DNA of 64,000 nucleotides from positions 3,230,285 to 3,294,284 of the forward strand of contig CM055093.1 of the NCBI GenBank assembly GCA_029204225.1, given 5' to 3'. Both the position numbers and the translations under genes were made by a program. This document shows positions 16,657 to 28,765 of this stretch, piece after piece (within the stretch, counting starts at the first letter, position 1; the number at the start of each line of letters is the position of its first letter). This stretch comes from Diphasiastrum complanatum. Its lineage: Eukaryota > Streptophyta > Lycopodiopsida > Lycopodiales > Lycopodiaceae. A model generated the notes under the pieces. It made no database searches. It was not told where the DNA came from and was given only the letters and a program-made list of their open reading frames with translations.

Positions 16657-17711
16657 AAACTAGTGAACCATAAATCATGAACCTTGAACGTTGGACATTA
16701 AATCTTGATTTTGGAAGACTAAATTTGTATCTCTCTACTTCTAAGGCCAAACTCTCAATTTTCAAGCCTCATTAAATCCAACACAATATAAATTCATTTG
16801 TTTGATTCATCCTTACCATGTTCATCTTGTTTGCTACTTGGGCACTCAATGCATATGTAGATGAGTCAACAAGAACCAACTCATTTTCATCAAAGATATA
16901 GAATACTCCTTACAAAATACAAAATTATTAACAATTCCTCCAATTTTCCTAAACAATGAGATATTTTGAGGAACTGGGTTCAACAAGCTAGGTTCTAGTA
17001 CTGAATAATGTCACTATCTTATTCCAATAAGAATATTAATATAAAACTAGTGAACCATAAATCATGAACCTTGAACGTAGGACATTAAATCTTGATTCTA
17101 GAAGACTAAATTTGTATCGCTCTACTTCTAGGGCTAGAATCTCAATTTTGAAGCCCCATTAAATCCAACACAATATAAAATCTTTTGTTTGGTTCATCCT
17201 TATCATGTTTGTCTTGTTCACTACTCGGGCACTCAACGCATATGTAGACGAGTCAACAAGGACCAACTCATTTTCATCAACGAATATTTCTTAAAAAGAT
17301 ACGAAATTTTTAACAATGTCTTCAATTTTCCTAAACAATGAGATATTTTGATGAACTAGGTTTGTCAAGCTAGGTTCTAGTACTGAAGAATGTCACTATC
17401 TTATTCCAATAAGAATATTAGTATTAAACTTGTGAACCTTGAACGTTGGACATTAAATCTTGATTCTGGAAGACTAAATTTGTATCTCTTTCCTTTAAAG
17501 CCAAACTATCAATTTTCAAATCCCATTAATTCCAACGCAATATAAAATCATTTTGTGTGATTTATCATTATCATTTTCATCTTGTTCGTTGTTTGGGCAC
17601 TCAATGCATATGTAGACGAGTCAAGAAGGACCAACTCATTTTCATCAAAGATATCAAATATTCCTTGAAAAATACAAAATTATTAACAATGTCTGCAATT
17701 TTCCTAAACAT
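16657..17711. repeat. Three tandem ~385-bp repeats (U2)
   Basis: Collinear with 2771-3825. At the first copy U2 reads ATGCATATGTAGATGAG where U1 and U3 read ATGCAATTTTAGATGAG. The U2 form matches the other repeats in the array, so U1 and U3 share a derived change. Confidence 0.9.
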
Positions 17712-18303
17712 TTAAAAGTCTTATGATGTTTTTCTTTTAATGGTTGAATCTCTGTTCATGGTATTACCAAATTAGGATTGATTAAAGGAATCTTGATTTT
17801 GTGAACATTTCTTGACATAACTTGGATTTTAGACATCAATTTATGATAATTACATAATTTGATGAACTAGGTTCATTGAATTGACTTTTACTACTAAAGA
17901 ATAACACTATCGTGTTTCAATAAAAATGATATTTTGGTTTATCGAAAACACTGATTGTAAATGAATCTCTAGCTATGAAATTTTAGTGCTATATGAGTAC
18001 ATACTCAACCAATGTACTATAGAAATTCGTACCTAGCGAACATCTATGCTTGTACAAAAAGTTGAATATATTTTGGAAATGAAAATATTAGTGGTGCTTA
18101 CAATAAGTATCACAAAATGAGTTCTACTACTGAAGAATTTCACTATCTTGCTCCAATAAAAAAGATATCTTAGCGAACTTAGATCATGAATGTTGTTAAT
18201 TGTAAATGAATCTTTATCTATGAAAATCTAGTAGTAGATGTTGGCATGCTCAAATTGATATATCATGAAAATTTCTAATAAGAGAATGTCTTTACTTTTA
18301 CAG
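17712..18303. other. AT-rich stretch before P (U2)
   Basis: Counterpart of 3826-4417. Nothing further is seen. Confidence 0.4.
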
Positions 18304-19289
18304 GTGGTGCTTACTATAAACACGAAAGAATGTGAACTTGGTGAGCTTTTTTCATTGGATGCAAATGCAACTTGTCATGGAAACAGATTGGTATCGGAAG
18401 ATGCTCAATCATTGTTCATGCAACCACTCAAAAAGAAAAGTTATTGCATGTTCCTACAATGGATGCCAATACTTTGGATAAAGCAATTGGCAGTTTTGTG
18501 ATTTGGTGTATTCAAGATGTGAAAGTCAAAGATAATGACACATTGAACAAATGCCAACATGGATCATGATGCTATTGAAGATCCAAGTGAGGAGATTATT
18601 GAAGAAGCATTGATTCAAACAAGACAAAAAGACTTACACGTCGGGATTGGACTAACAAGAAGGTAAAAGATTTCAATGCAGGTTGTGAAACTGTCCTAGG
18701 AGAAGTGTACACTTTGCTTGTATTCTTATATGAGGCAATTGACTTTGAGGAGCTTGGAGATGACCACGTGAGAATCACTATAACAAAATGGTATGGGCAT
18801 GCTGATATTAGCACAATGAACGAGAAGTCAGACTTGCTAAAATGGCCAATTGATCAAGTCACTTTAATGGATGGATCAAGATTGAGAGGTCTAGAAACAG
18901 AAAAATCCAACTTCTTAAATGATGATGAGCATAGTAGTGAAGAGTCAAACATTGCCTTTCTAATGGCCAGAGAAACTTTACTGGATGGAAAAAAAAAAGG
19001 CCATATAACATGATTCATAGAAAAGCAAAAACTTCAAGCTGTTCAAGTGAAGAAAAAGAGAGAAGTCAAGTGCTCATTGGAAGCAATTCAAAAAGTAGCA
19101 TCCATAGATTGTTGTAAGCAACAATGTTGTCAACTTATGAATCGTGACATTATTCACAATGCACGAAAGCAATTTTGGGACCAAAGTTTTGAAAATAGGG
19201 TGACATATGTGTATGACATGTTACAAACTACACATAATGTACCTGGATCAAGATGCCAGATAGATGACATTTATTGTCACTCGACTTGA
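18304..19289 (+). pseudogene. P relic (U2)
   Basis: Shares the frameshifts and the internal TGA (19011-19013) with U1. It differs at the 3' end: where U1 and U3 read CCTGGATGACATTTC, with an immediate stop, U2 reads CCTGGATCAAGATGCC and stays open for 13 more codons. That makes U2 the closer guide to the ancestral sequence there. It is still broken upstream, so no product is expected. Confidence 0.5.
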
Positions 19290-21982
19290 AAATACTTGAA
19301 GGGAAAGAACCCTTTGTGGAAGGCACTTATTACCGACTTTTCATGGATGTAGATATTTTGAAATTTCATCTTTCCAGTTAACTTTTATATAAAAATATAT
19401 GACAAAATCTGGATAATGTGAGATCATAAGACTCCACAGTTTGAGAAGTTGTAAGGCCCGAATTTATTAAAAAAAGGAGTGATGAAGTGATGGGATAAAT
19501 TCTATCAGAAGATCTATTTTTGCATAGTTTTTGGAAGAGAACTAGTTGTGGTATAGAAATGAGATTTTCTGAAAGTATTTTCAGATAAATCCAGAGTAAG
19601 ATACCAAATTGGAACTTTTCAAATAAGAGAAATTCTCTAGGGATTGTGTGGAACAATCGGAAACTAGAACTGGCTTGAAATTTGAATCATTATCTTTATG
19701 TAGTACAGAGAAAGGTCAAAAGTTACTAGCTCCATTTTAGTTGGAATAGGAGTAAGTTTGATTGTAATATTGAGTCTAAAATGTATGTATTAGTTCAACC
19801 TAATCTTAGTTTGAGTACTAGAATTAGGGAGGGGTTGATTGAGTGGGAGAAATTATGTGGAAAGAGGTAAATTGGGTTGGAAAATTCATGAGAGTGGATA
19901 TAGTCTTTGTCTCAGAGATTTCTCGGATATGCTATGTACTCATGAGAAATAGAAATTCTTTGGTAGCTGAGTTATAGTGATATTATTCTCATATGTGCAT
20001 GATTAATCTTGTATGAATCTACTATGTATTTCTGGTTACTGGTTTTATTTGGTGCACTTAAACCAGTCGGTAAACATAGACATATGATCAAGTATTGTTG
20101 GATATTTGCAGAGTTAATGGATCTTTCTGTGGAAGATTTATTGGTCAACTTGGAAATGATTTGGAGAAGAATTTATATGTCATGTTACTAGTAAATTGAG
20201 ACCTGCACCTGGACATTTGAGATTTCCAAATCATTGGCAGTTAACTTGAGTATCGGAGTTACTCTTGGATAAACTTAATTGGTTAGACGAACAATGTGAA
20301 GATGATTCATCATAAATTGTTTGTTTTGTTTTATATTACTTGTAAGACACATGATTTGTTGATCTTCGTGATTCATTAGTCAAAATTATGTGCATAGGAT
20401 ATATTTTTCATTTTCTTAGTAGAGTATTCTTCAATTGAGGAACAGACTCAGTTCATTAGTGATTGGATCCCAGAGAGCTCAGTTGGATAGCAAATCATAA
20501 TGATTCCAAGAATAACAACTGAATTTATATTTAGTAGGACTTTGGATGTCTAGATTTGGTTCTAGATGATAATCTAAAGTTTGTGACTCGTGTATCACCT
20601 TTGCCCAATTTTTCTTTGAAGCCCACCACGGCCTTTTTTTGCCATTTTTTACATATGTTCATAAGGATTGATGCTTATGCCGAATATGCGTACACATATT
20701 CATCAATGCCCACACCTCCCCAAATCTATTTGATTGAGGAAACTCACTATTCAAAATCGCAAGTATCTTATTCTTGTCATCTTGGTCTTGTGGCTCATAT
20801 ATTCACTCATAGATGATTTGACTAGGACACTAGTAGTATAGAATGTAGTGAGATGTTCTATGTCAAACATCATGCTCTTGTTACCTTAGTATCAATGCGC
20901 AGTTCCCTGATATTTCTAAAAATTCATGCTCATCGTAAACATCTTCTAGCCATCTCATCACAAATTCCCATCTCCGTTTTTTTTTTGTTTTTCATAAAGA
21001 CAAATACACACTGTTTTGTAGTTTTCTTGGGCTTTTGTTATTCACTGTGTGCATACATTGACAATTCACAAAATCCATTGGAATTTGATTTGTGTCAAAA
21101 TTTTCATTAACTTCACTGCTTGTTGATAAGTAGTCATTGCCTTGTGGATTGAATTCTTTTTTTTAACAACCCCTCTCTAAGTAGAGGTCATTCAATGAGT
21201 TATCCTTAGATTCAAATCACAATCTTTCTTCTCAGTCCCCATGATCCATGTCTCAAAGGTGGTTCTTAGAAAGAGTCATTTCATGATTTCTGACAAGCTT
21301 GGCAAGGAGGATCTTGCAACATTTCACCCATTATGTTATATCTCAACCATTATGTTATATCTATAAAATAAAAGTGGATACCATTAGTACTAATTGGCAA
21401 ATCCCAATAAAAACCATAAAAAGTTACTAAAACCAATTTTCATTTGAATAATTGTGGTAGTTCATTTGGGCACAATGTCCTAAATGTATTTTGGCCATTT
21501 AAATAAATTTTGTTAACATAACACTATGTTAAGGATATTTCTACAAGAAGTAGTGTGTCACACTATATATGCAACTTCACACATCACTTACATTAGTTAG
21601 AAAGAATTTCATTTCAGAGTTTTTAGGTTTGCTTTTATTGGTAGATACAGGTTGGATAAAGTCATCTCATGATCCAATAATGTAAAAGGTGTCATTGTAA
21701 TACCCTTCCCATGAATGCTTGTGGGATAAAGTGATGCAAGGGATTATGGGTCACCAAACATTGAGTATAAATACTAGAATTTTAAGATGAATGACTATTA
21801 TTATTTCAAGATCCATTTTACTTATATAGGAGTTGGGTGAGAGCATAATGTTCCTGTAACAAATTTTAGATGAATCACTGAGGTAAAAAATACAACTTCT
21901 TCCTATCCATATATGTTGGTATCAAGATAATTTTTGTGCATAAGACCCATTTATAGATCAGTTAATTGTCTATGGCACATAG
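19290..21982. other. Long non-coding stretch (U2)
   Basis: Counterpart of 5365-8095, including the Gypsy-LTR-like TGTAAGGCCCGAATTT near 19450. Confidence 0.4.
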
Positions 21983-24110
21983 AAATATATTTTTCCAATT
22001 TTAATTGTTCTTATTATGTTTTTTCATCACAATAATTTTATCTATTTGTGATAATTCAAGTTTGTGTAGATTGCGAAAGTACTTCAACCTATTTCTCTAG
22101 TTGTGTTACTTGTTCTACATATGGAATATGTTGCAATTATTCTGAGTTATGTGTGCTAAATTGTTCTCGTGCAACAAAAATTTAAAATTTTGGTTGGATC
22201 TAGTCTCTTAAGGGATTAAATTTATATATAACAATCCCCATTATTGAAGTAGTTTCAATGTACTGGGATGATATCCGAGAGGTGAAAAGAAAAGATGAAA
22301 AATCACAAGATATTGAGACAGAGTACTGGTCCCCAAAACATAATGAGGTATATTGCACAACTCGATGAGGTCCTTAAAGGGCCTTAGCATTTTGCGAGTA
22401 AAGTTTTTACGAATTTTGTGAGTTTTTTTCTTTTCATGAGTGAATAAAACAATAGCACATGATGTGCTACCTTTTTCATGCCACCACTTAAATATTTATC
22501 AATAAGAATTGTGGTTTGACACATAGTCTAATCTTCCATAATGAAATCCCAAAATAAGAATTTTTTTTAGCCTCCAAATATGGCACATCGGCATGTTGAT
22601 TTTTTTTTTTTTGGTTGAATCACTTGGCACGCCAGTGTGCCAAGTGATTTAAAATTCTTTTTTTCTGGTTGACTTCATAATATATGAATCTCAATGGTTT
22701 GTCCAATTTGACAAAATTAGCCATTTTTTAGGCAAATGATTAGAGAACTAAAGGAAAGATTAAGAAGTGGAATAATCTCATTGCAAAGCTACAACACCAA
22801 TTAAATAAGTCTAATGTTTATGTATGCAATAGCCAAAAAAAATTTGAAGGGAAGTGCATGAAGTCACTCTTAAAAGAATATTTGCCAAAATCACCTGTAA
22901 CTATTGTAATATTGTCATAGGAAAGGCATGATCAATGTGGATGCAACAAAATGACAAGCTTCCTAGAAATCAAATTCAAGCATTTTAATGGAATATAATG
23001 AGTCTCCTATATGAAGAAAGATATAAGTACAAATATGAGCTGATTAACTTGAAAAACTATTAAATGTACTGATCATTGCTACATGCTTCGGGCAAAAAGC
23101 TCATCTCAAATGTGGAAACATGGAAGATTTTATGAGCTTGGTTGAGATGTTAGTGTGGAGACAATTAAAAAATGCTACTACTAGACACTATATTATAGCT
23201 AGCATTTCTAGATCCACTACCAAATTATTATCATGAAGATCTTGCTATCATATAGGAAAATATCCATGACTTGATTATCATGGTGAAGTAATAAATTAAG
23301 TCATATAGAGGTCTTAATATTATTAATAATGACAACTATATATATTCTGATACTACATCCCATAAGGTATTTCGATATAAGCGAACTCTATAGTTGATTA
23401 TTGCTAGAAACAAAAGTATTTCTCCTACCTCAAGTCAAATCTTTGGATATGTGGAAGATCTTCAATGGCCAGGGAGTGTGGTTTGGAAGTCGAATGGAAA
23501 TTGACCAAAGTAAAGTTATTCGATAATGCTAGATATTCAGAAACGTCCCAGTATTCTTGTATTTACACAACACCATAGCCAACATGTTGCTACTTTCCAA
23601 ATAGAAGTTTCCTTTTTAGGCTTACTCCCTTGCCGAGAAAACCATCAACATAGACGCATGCAAGGTGGGTCCTTTTATTGTCTTTTTGCACTCTTATAAC
23701 TCGTGCACATGTGGATAGTATCAATAGTCCTTGTATACAACAACTTACAACAATTAATATGGTACCTTGTAGCCAAAATTATTGACATCAAAAGTTTTCC
23801 AAACAATCAAGCTAAATGTTATCGACATCCAAACTTATTCTAGCATCCGAAGGAGGGAAAGGAAAGAATGGAGGTCATAATCAAACTCAAATCAAAGGCT
23901 TTGATAAACACAACAAACTTGCATCAGAATCTCAAAAACAAAAGCTTATAAGCCCAAAGATGACACAACCTATGAATCAAGTAATTGAGATGCCAAGTTA
24001 TAAAACATACAAAAGTGAAAATTGATTATTAAATTGTGAGGGTGAGCTCAGATAGACCAAGTAGAACCTTTCTTTGGCCGCCACTTGCAAGTTGTTTCTA
24101 TCACCAAGAG
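21983..24110. repeat. Repeat X (U2)
   Basis: Clearly related to X' at 31014-33395 but diverged by many substitutions and indels. X has the 13-bp hairpin; X' has an extra ~115-bp direct repeat. Similarity of the two ends abruptly after TATCACCAAGAG at 24110. Relics of a lysine/glutamine-rich reading frame (TQIKGFDKHNKLASESQKQK near 23900) are visible but unrecognised. Confidence 0.85.
22618..22649. repeat. 13-bp hairpin in X (U2)
   Basis: Same arms and loop as 8730-8761. Confidence 0.85.
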
Positions 24111-24993
24111 TCAGTTGCAGACACATTCGAAGTAGCGTCCATGATTAACCACAGACACTGCACATGTCTATTCGCATCATAAAACTCCCGCCATTCAGTC
24201 CTTAACTTTAACCTACGACGCCCTCTCACGAGCTGTCGAACTACTCCTAACTTCTATTTATTAACGAATATTGCAAAGAAAATTCGACTAAGACCTTCTC
24301 CTACGTTAGAAAACTATTTGCTTGATGCTGCCACTCCTTAGCTTGTGCGATATGACTGACACACCATCCTGTCCACTTTGATGTCTACTTTTGCATCGTT
24401 CTCTGCAAGTCCAGTTATTTAAAACATCATTTCTGTTTAGAGCGTCCTGTTTCTCTCTTAAGTTATGAGAAGCTTTGACTAATATTTTGAAAATGAAATA
24501 TTTTTCAAATGGGAGTGAACTAGTAGTCTTCATGGATCAGGTACCTCTACGAGCTATATACGCGCTAGAGCTAGTTGTCCTTCGATCAGAAAAGAGGGGC
24601 GTCATGCCATGTATCGAATAGCTGCTCTTTTGAACCATATTGTTCCAGGAAGATGCCAGCTTCTTTTAGCTGCCACTTGACATCGAAAGTACTTGTACGC
24701 TGTAAAGAATTTTAGCTCTTTATATCAAAATTCCAGAAATTTGTTGGAGAAGATAAAATCTGAAGCAAAACCTCATATTCGGTTGTTGAAACGTCAAAAA
24801 TCGTCCTCTCAAACAGGCCTAGCCTATCAGTAATACTGAAACTTAAACGTATATTGCAACGAACGCGAACAAAGAGAGTATGATCCGTGATACAAAAGCA
24901 AAATCTGGCGAAACAAAGCGACGCATTGTCGATGACTATGAAAAGCAGCAATAAGAGCAAATTGCAATAACAAAAACTGAAAGTAGTTATCAT
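24111..24993. other. Unique flank 3' of SPH (U2)
   Basis: This stretch begins exactly where X/X' similarity stops and is less AT-rich than its surroundings. It probably carries the 3' flank of the SPH gene. No other gene is recognised. It has 64 bp near 24893-24956 that U3 lacks. Confidence 0.5.
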
Positions 24994-25437
24994 TCACATT
25001 GTCAAAGAATCATAATGACCAGCTGATAACTGCAACACCATGAGAAAATTCAGAGATACTTCCAATAGCTTATAAAAATGCTGAATCGTTGTGGCCCGGC
25101 ACATATAAAGAATGTGAGAATCAAATGAGATTTTACTTACGTGGATAAACAAAAGAAAGAACCACGTAACTTGGTCCAAGTATTCCCCATCAGATTTGGT
25201 AAAGTGGCACGAAAATTTGGTCCATGGCCAGCCAGCAAAATGCCAGTTACGTTCTTCGCCGATATTCAGAACCTGCGTACCCAGATTATCATCTTTTGAA
25301 GAACAAGTCATGGTAATGGGTTGGTGGGAGCGGTTGGTGACGCTAAAAGAACATAGAGCGTAAGCACACGGCAGAGCTGGAGCGACAATGACCATTGTCA
25401 CCATGTACAAAGCTAGCGCAATTCTAATCGTCCTCAT
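24994..25437 (-). CDS. S1-type self-incompatibility protein homologue (SPH), open copy
   Basis: ATG at 25435-25437. Residues 1-27 form a hydrophobic signal peptide ending CAYA. The mature part carries the family core: VTNRSHQPITMTCSSKDDNLG (residues 33-53; Cys45), a tryptophan-rich strand and a second cysteine in SCHF (Cys77). Known for the family: small secreted beta-sandwich proteins with two or more conserved cysteines, one acting in poppy pollen recognition and most of unknown role. A good donor (CAC/GTAAGT, 25141/25140) and acceptor (TTGCAG, 25030-25035) bound an intron of 111 bp. Spliced, the protein is 110 residues. Unspliced it also stays open, giving 147. The usual C-terminal DxxC..C part of the family is missing in both forms, so this may be a truncated or decaying member. 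A GA-rich stretch lies just upstream of the ATG (about 25455-25490). Confidence 0.75.
   Translation of the reverse strand: MRTIRIALALYMVTMVIVAPALPCAYALCSFSVTNRSHQPITMTCSSKDDNLGTQVLNIGEERNWHFAGWPWTKFSCHFTKSDGEYLDQVTWFFLLFIHVSKISFDSHILYMCRATTIQHFYKLLEVSLNFLMVLQLSAGHYDSLTM
25030..25140 (-). other. Probable SPH intron, 111 bp, in frame
   Basis: GTAAGT...TTGCAG boundaries, length divisible by three and free of in-frame stops. Most SPH genes are said to lack introns, so this could equally be coding. Transcript data would decide. Confidence 0.5.
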
Positions 25438-25587
25438 GTTTGCAAATGTTATGCCAGAAAGAGAGAGAGGGAGAGAGAGAGAGATAGAGAGATACAACAC
25501 GGGTTGAGAGAGATTTTATAGTGCCAACCCTGAAATAATTCTTGGGTTTGAGATAAATGATATTTAGGGTTACGTGGGGGAGGAGGA

Positions 25588-25657
25588 GGGGAAGGCCCTG
25601 GCGCCTGAGGCTAGGGCCTGCCCTGCACGCTAGGCCCCAGGGTCTCGGGCCTTCCCC
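25588..25657. repeat. GC-rich palindrome (U2)
   Basis: Perfect 11-bp arms GGGGAAGGCCC (25588-25598) and GGGCCTTCCCC (25647-25657) enclose a GC-rich interior that itself repeats CTAGGSCC words. This is a sharp GC island in AT-rich DNA, about 150 bp upstream of the SPH start. Nature unknown; a MITE or another foldback element is possible. Confidence 0.8.
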
Positions 25658-27069
25658 TGCGTAATGACAAGTCTAAATTTTTCCTCTTTGATTAATTCTT
25701 GACAGAATCGCTGATATGATACTTGAGGATGAGAATTCTTAACCATTTTATGGACAGAATCGTGATGCTTTTATCATGGATTAGAATTTTGGAGGTGCAA
25801 GCAAATTTCACCTCTGGAGGTGCGTCCAAAATACAAAGAAAAAATGAAGACTTGGCATTATGTTATTCGTCATGCAATAGATTAAACGGCTAAGGTTTCT
25901 ACGGGTCACAACATCATCTAGTATACCTACCTACTATAATGGTTATCCATGCCTTTTGCAAAGGAATATGGGAGCTTAGGTATCTGGTCATCACAAGGCA
26001 TGGAAAAATCACATTGGCAAGCAAGAGGAGCATTTCATAGAGCTACAAATCATGGTGGACACAATTCAAAAAATAAGTATTTAGTTTAGCTTTTTCAGTG
26101 GTTTTACATAAGAGCACAATTTAAGTATCAAGCTAAAAACTCGCCAAATGTTACGATCTTTTGTAAGGCATTCAAATTCATAACAAAAGAAAGATCCTTG
26201 TAATATAACAATAATCTATCATAGAACATTGTTTAAGTTTCATCATCATCAATATTCTGGTGGATGGTATTCTTAAGAATCATCTCCTTTCATATGGATC
26301 CGAAAATTCTAAATTTTTCCTTTTGCTCATATCTATGTAACCCGAATAAAGGGCCATTGCAAATGATCTTTTTGTAGTATCATTGGGAGTATAACCCAAT
26401 ATTTTAATGGCCAAATCCCTTTTCACAAAAAACTATTTTATATGTTCCTTCTGAATAAGTATGGCCTCCTAAACTAACAGATAATAGTGACAGGAAATGG
26501 ATTAGAAGATGAATACTATATACAAAACTCATTGTTTTGAAAGTTTTTCAAATAATGAGAAAGATATACATCTTTCCTCCGATGCGATACACCTCGAAGG
26601 CCTCCATGTCTCATACCAAAGGAATCTAGTTCAATAGCATCATGTAAAAGAGTCAAGCAAATAAATTTAGAATGAAAGATAACAATACAACCTCAAACTT
26701 CAACATTTGATTGAAAAAAGAAAATTGCACAATATCAAAGGCAATATAATATCTACTTATTAAATCATGATCATTGAATTCAACGATGTTTGTTCTGCTA
26801 ATGCCATGTCCTCCAATGGCCTCTACACTGCTCGAGGGGATATACTGAGTCCTTGGAAGAATTTTTTTTTTAGAATTCCAAAAATTCCTCCTCAGTCGGC
26901 AAAGTTTCTTCATAGGCTTTCAATTTATCAAATATGGCCTCTTGCCATATTTCCAGTTGCCATCTTTATTAAAATCTATCTCACTTTCAAGTTCATTATA
27001 AGTATAATCAATTAGAGTCAGAAAATTCTGTTAAATGTTGTGCAAAGATTGAGAGGACTTCATCCTCTC
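25658..27069. other. Non-coding stretch upstream of SPH (U2)
   Basis: Short minus-strand open pieces around 26250-26450 and 26650-26915 look like decayed coding sequence but match no family I know. It lies where the 3' half of the minus-strand Copia element (reverse transcriptase, RNase H, 3' LTR) should be. None of those motifs is visible. Confidence 0.4.
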
Positions 27070-28765
27070 TCATATTGAAACATCTTCTATATCATTAAAA
27101 GAAACATAACTGTCATTATTTATAAAGTATATAGGAACATTGAGTATAGTTAATGTATTAATAGGAGTTGCAGTTGGAAGAGAGTTAGAGAGTATTATAG
27201 AATGATAGAGAGTTTGCTCATAATTTGAAGCCATGGATGCTTGAGCTTCAATCCCTATATCAGTATCTACTTCATCTACATTGACTAGAGCATATGCAAA
27301 TCTCTCAATTAAGGGAACAACAGAAGATTCAACAAACTCATCATCTGGAATTTCTACATAATCATCAATGAAGGTTAACAAATAAAATGCCTTACCAATA
27401 GACATTACTTCATTGGTTCACATAGGTCAGAGTGTATCAACTCAAACACTCGTTTTTCCCTTATTGCTCCTTTTTTGTTGAACTTCTTCCTGTGTAACTT
27501 GCCTTGCTCGCACTCTTTGCAAATGGACTCTTCTTTGTCATCCAAACTAGGTAGACCTGTTACCATCTTGAGCTTACGAAGTAGCCTCAAGCTCTTGAAG
27601 TTCAAAAGCCCCATACGTCTATGCCATAAATCACTTTGTGATATAGATGTAGATGCTAACACATTGCACTTCATAACAACAGCATTTAACTTGTACAAAC
27701 CACAAGTTTTATCCCTAAAGCCATCAGCAATCACCTTGAAACCCCGTTTCACATCCTTGATCTGGCACTTCTTGTTGTTGAGCTCCACCTTCAACTTATG
27801 ATCTATCATTGTACCAACAGATAAAAGACTCTTCTGAAGGCCAGGAACATACAACACATTCGCCTGCACAACTCTATCTCCATCATCAATAAGCTCCAGG
27901 TTTTTAAACCATGATTTGTTGCCAGTCATGTGTCTTGTTGCTCCTGAGTCCACGTACCAATTGGTCAACTGCTTCACTTTGCCCCTCTTAATATCCGCCT
28001 TCTTCTTGCAACAATCTCTTGCCCAATGTCCAGGCTTTTGGCAATAGAAACAGTTGTCTTTCTTCTTCTTACCTGATGTGGATCCTTGATCCTCCACATT
28101 CAACTTCTTGGGCTGCTTCTTGATTTATGCTTCCCTTTGACTAGCATTGCTTGATCTTCTGATGTGGAAAGTCGAGTTTTTACCACTTCACTTCTTTGTT
28201 CCTCCTGTAGGATGATGCCATGAAGATTTTCAAATGTTGGTAGCCTCTCTCTCAAAGCAATGCCACTTGCAAACATTTGGAAATTTTTGGATACGCCATT
28301 TACAACTATGTGAACCAGCTCAACATCTCTTATTGGCTCCCCAAAAGCTGTCAACTGGTCTCGTAACTCCTTTATTCGTGTGAAATAGGACCCTACGCCC
28401 TCATTCTCCTCCACGCAAACACTTATGAGTTTGGTCCTCAAAAACATCATTCGAGAGAGGTTCACCTTCTGAAACTGTGTTTTGAGTACATCCCAAGTGC
28501 CTCTTGCTGATAGAGCTTCACTAATGTGGGCAATGACATGATCCTTCACTGACAAATTTATCAAGGATAAGGCATTCTGCGCTCTTTTGTCAAATGCATG
28601 AATATCGGCTAGAGTTGTAGTTGGTCATTGTTCCACCCCAGTGACTATGTCCCACAGCTCCTTTTCCATGAAAATACTTTTCATTTTGAATTTCCAAATG
28701 CTATAATTGGATACCCCGTTCAATCTACTAGCTTCTCCAACCACGGATTCCCCCAATCTTGCCAT
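27070..28765 (-). pseudogene. Copia 5' half: gag, protease, start of integrase (U2)
   Basis: From an ATG at 28763-28765 the gag frame reads through NYSIWKFKM and ELWDIVTGVEQ, hits a TGA at 28625-28627, and continues in the same frame to 28100. A frameshift near 28115 leads into the nucleocapsid zinc knuckle (CFYCQKPGHWARDC), the protease motif DSGA, and the integrase HHCC region, where the usual MGH reads MGL and a CKECEQGK pair of cysteines remains. A second frameshift at 27405 gives the LTFIDDY motif, then a deletion removes the integrase catalytic core and joins to the linker that precedes reverse transcriptase (SFNDIEDVSI at the end). Reverse transcriptase and RNase H are absent. It is dead, and most lesions are shared with the U3 copy. 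Confidence 0.88.

Noticed and set aside
24994-25500. SPH start upstream of 25437, and a thaumatin-like identity
   Set aside because: The upstream extension uses no ATG and reads through a GA-rich leader. The residue pattern (VTNR, CSSKDDNLG, SCHF) fits the S1 family, not thaumatin with its 16 cysteines.
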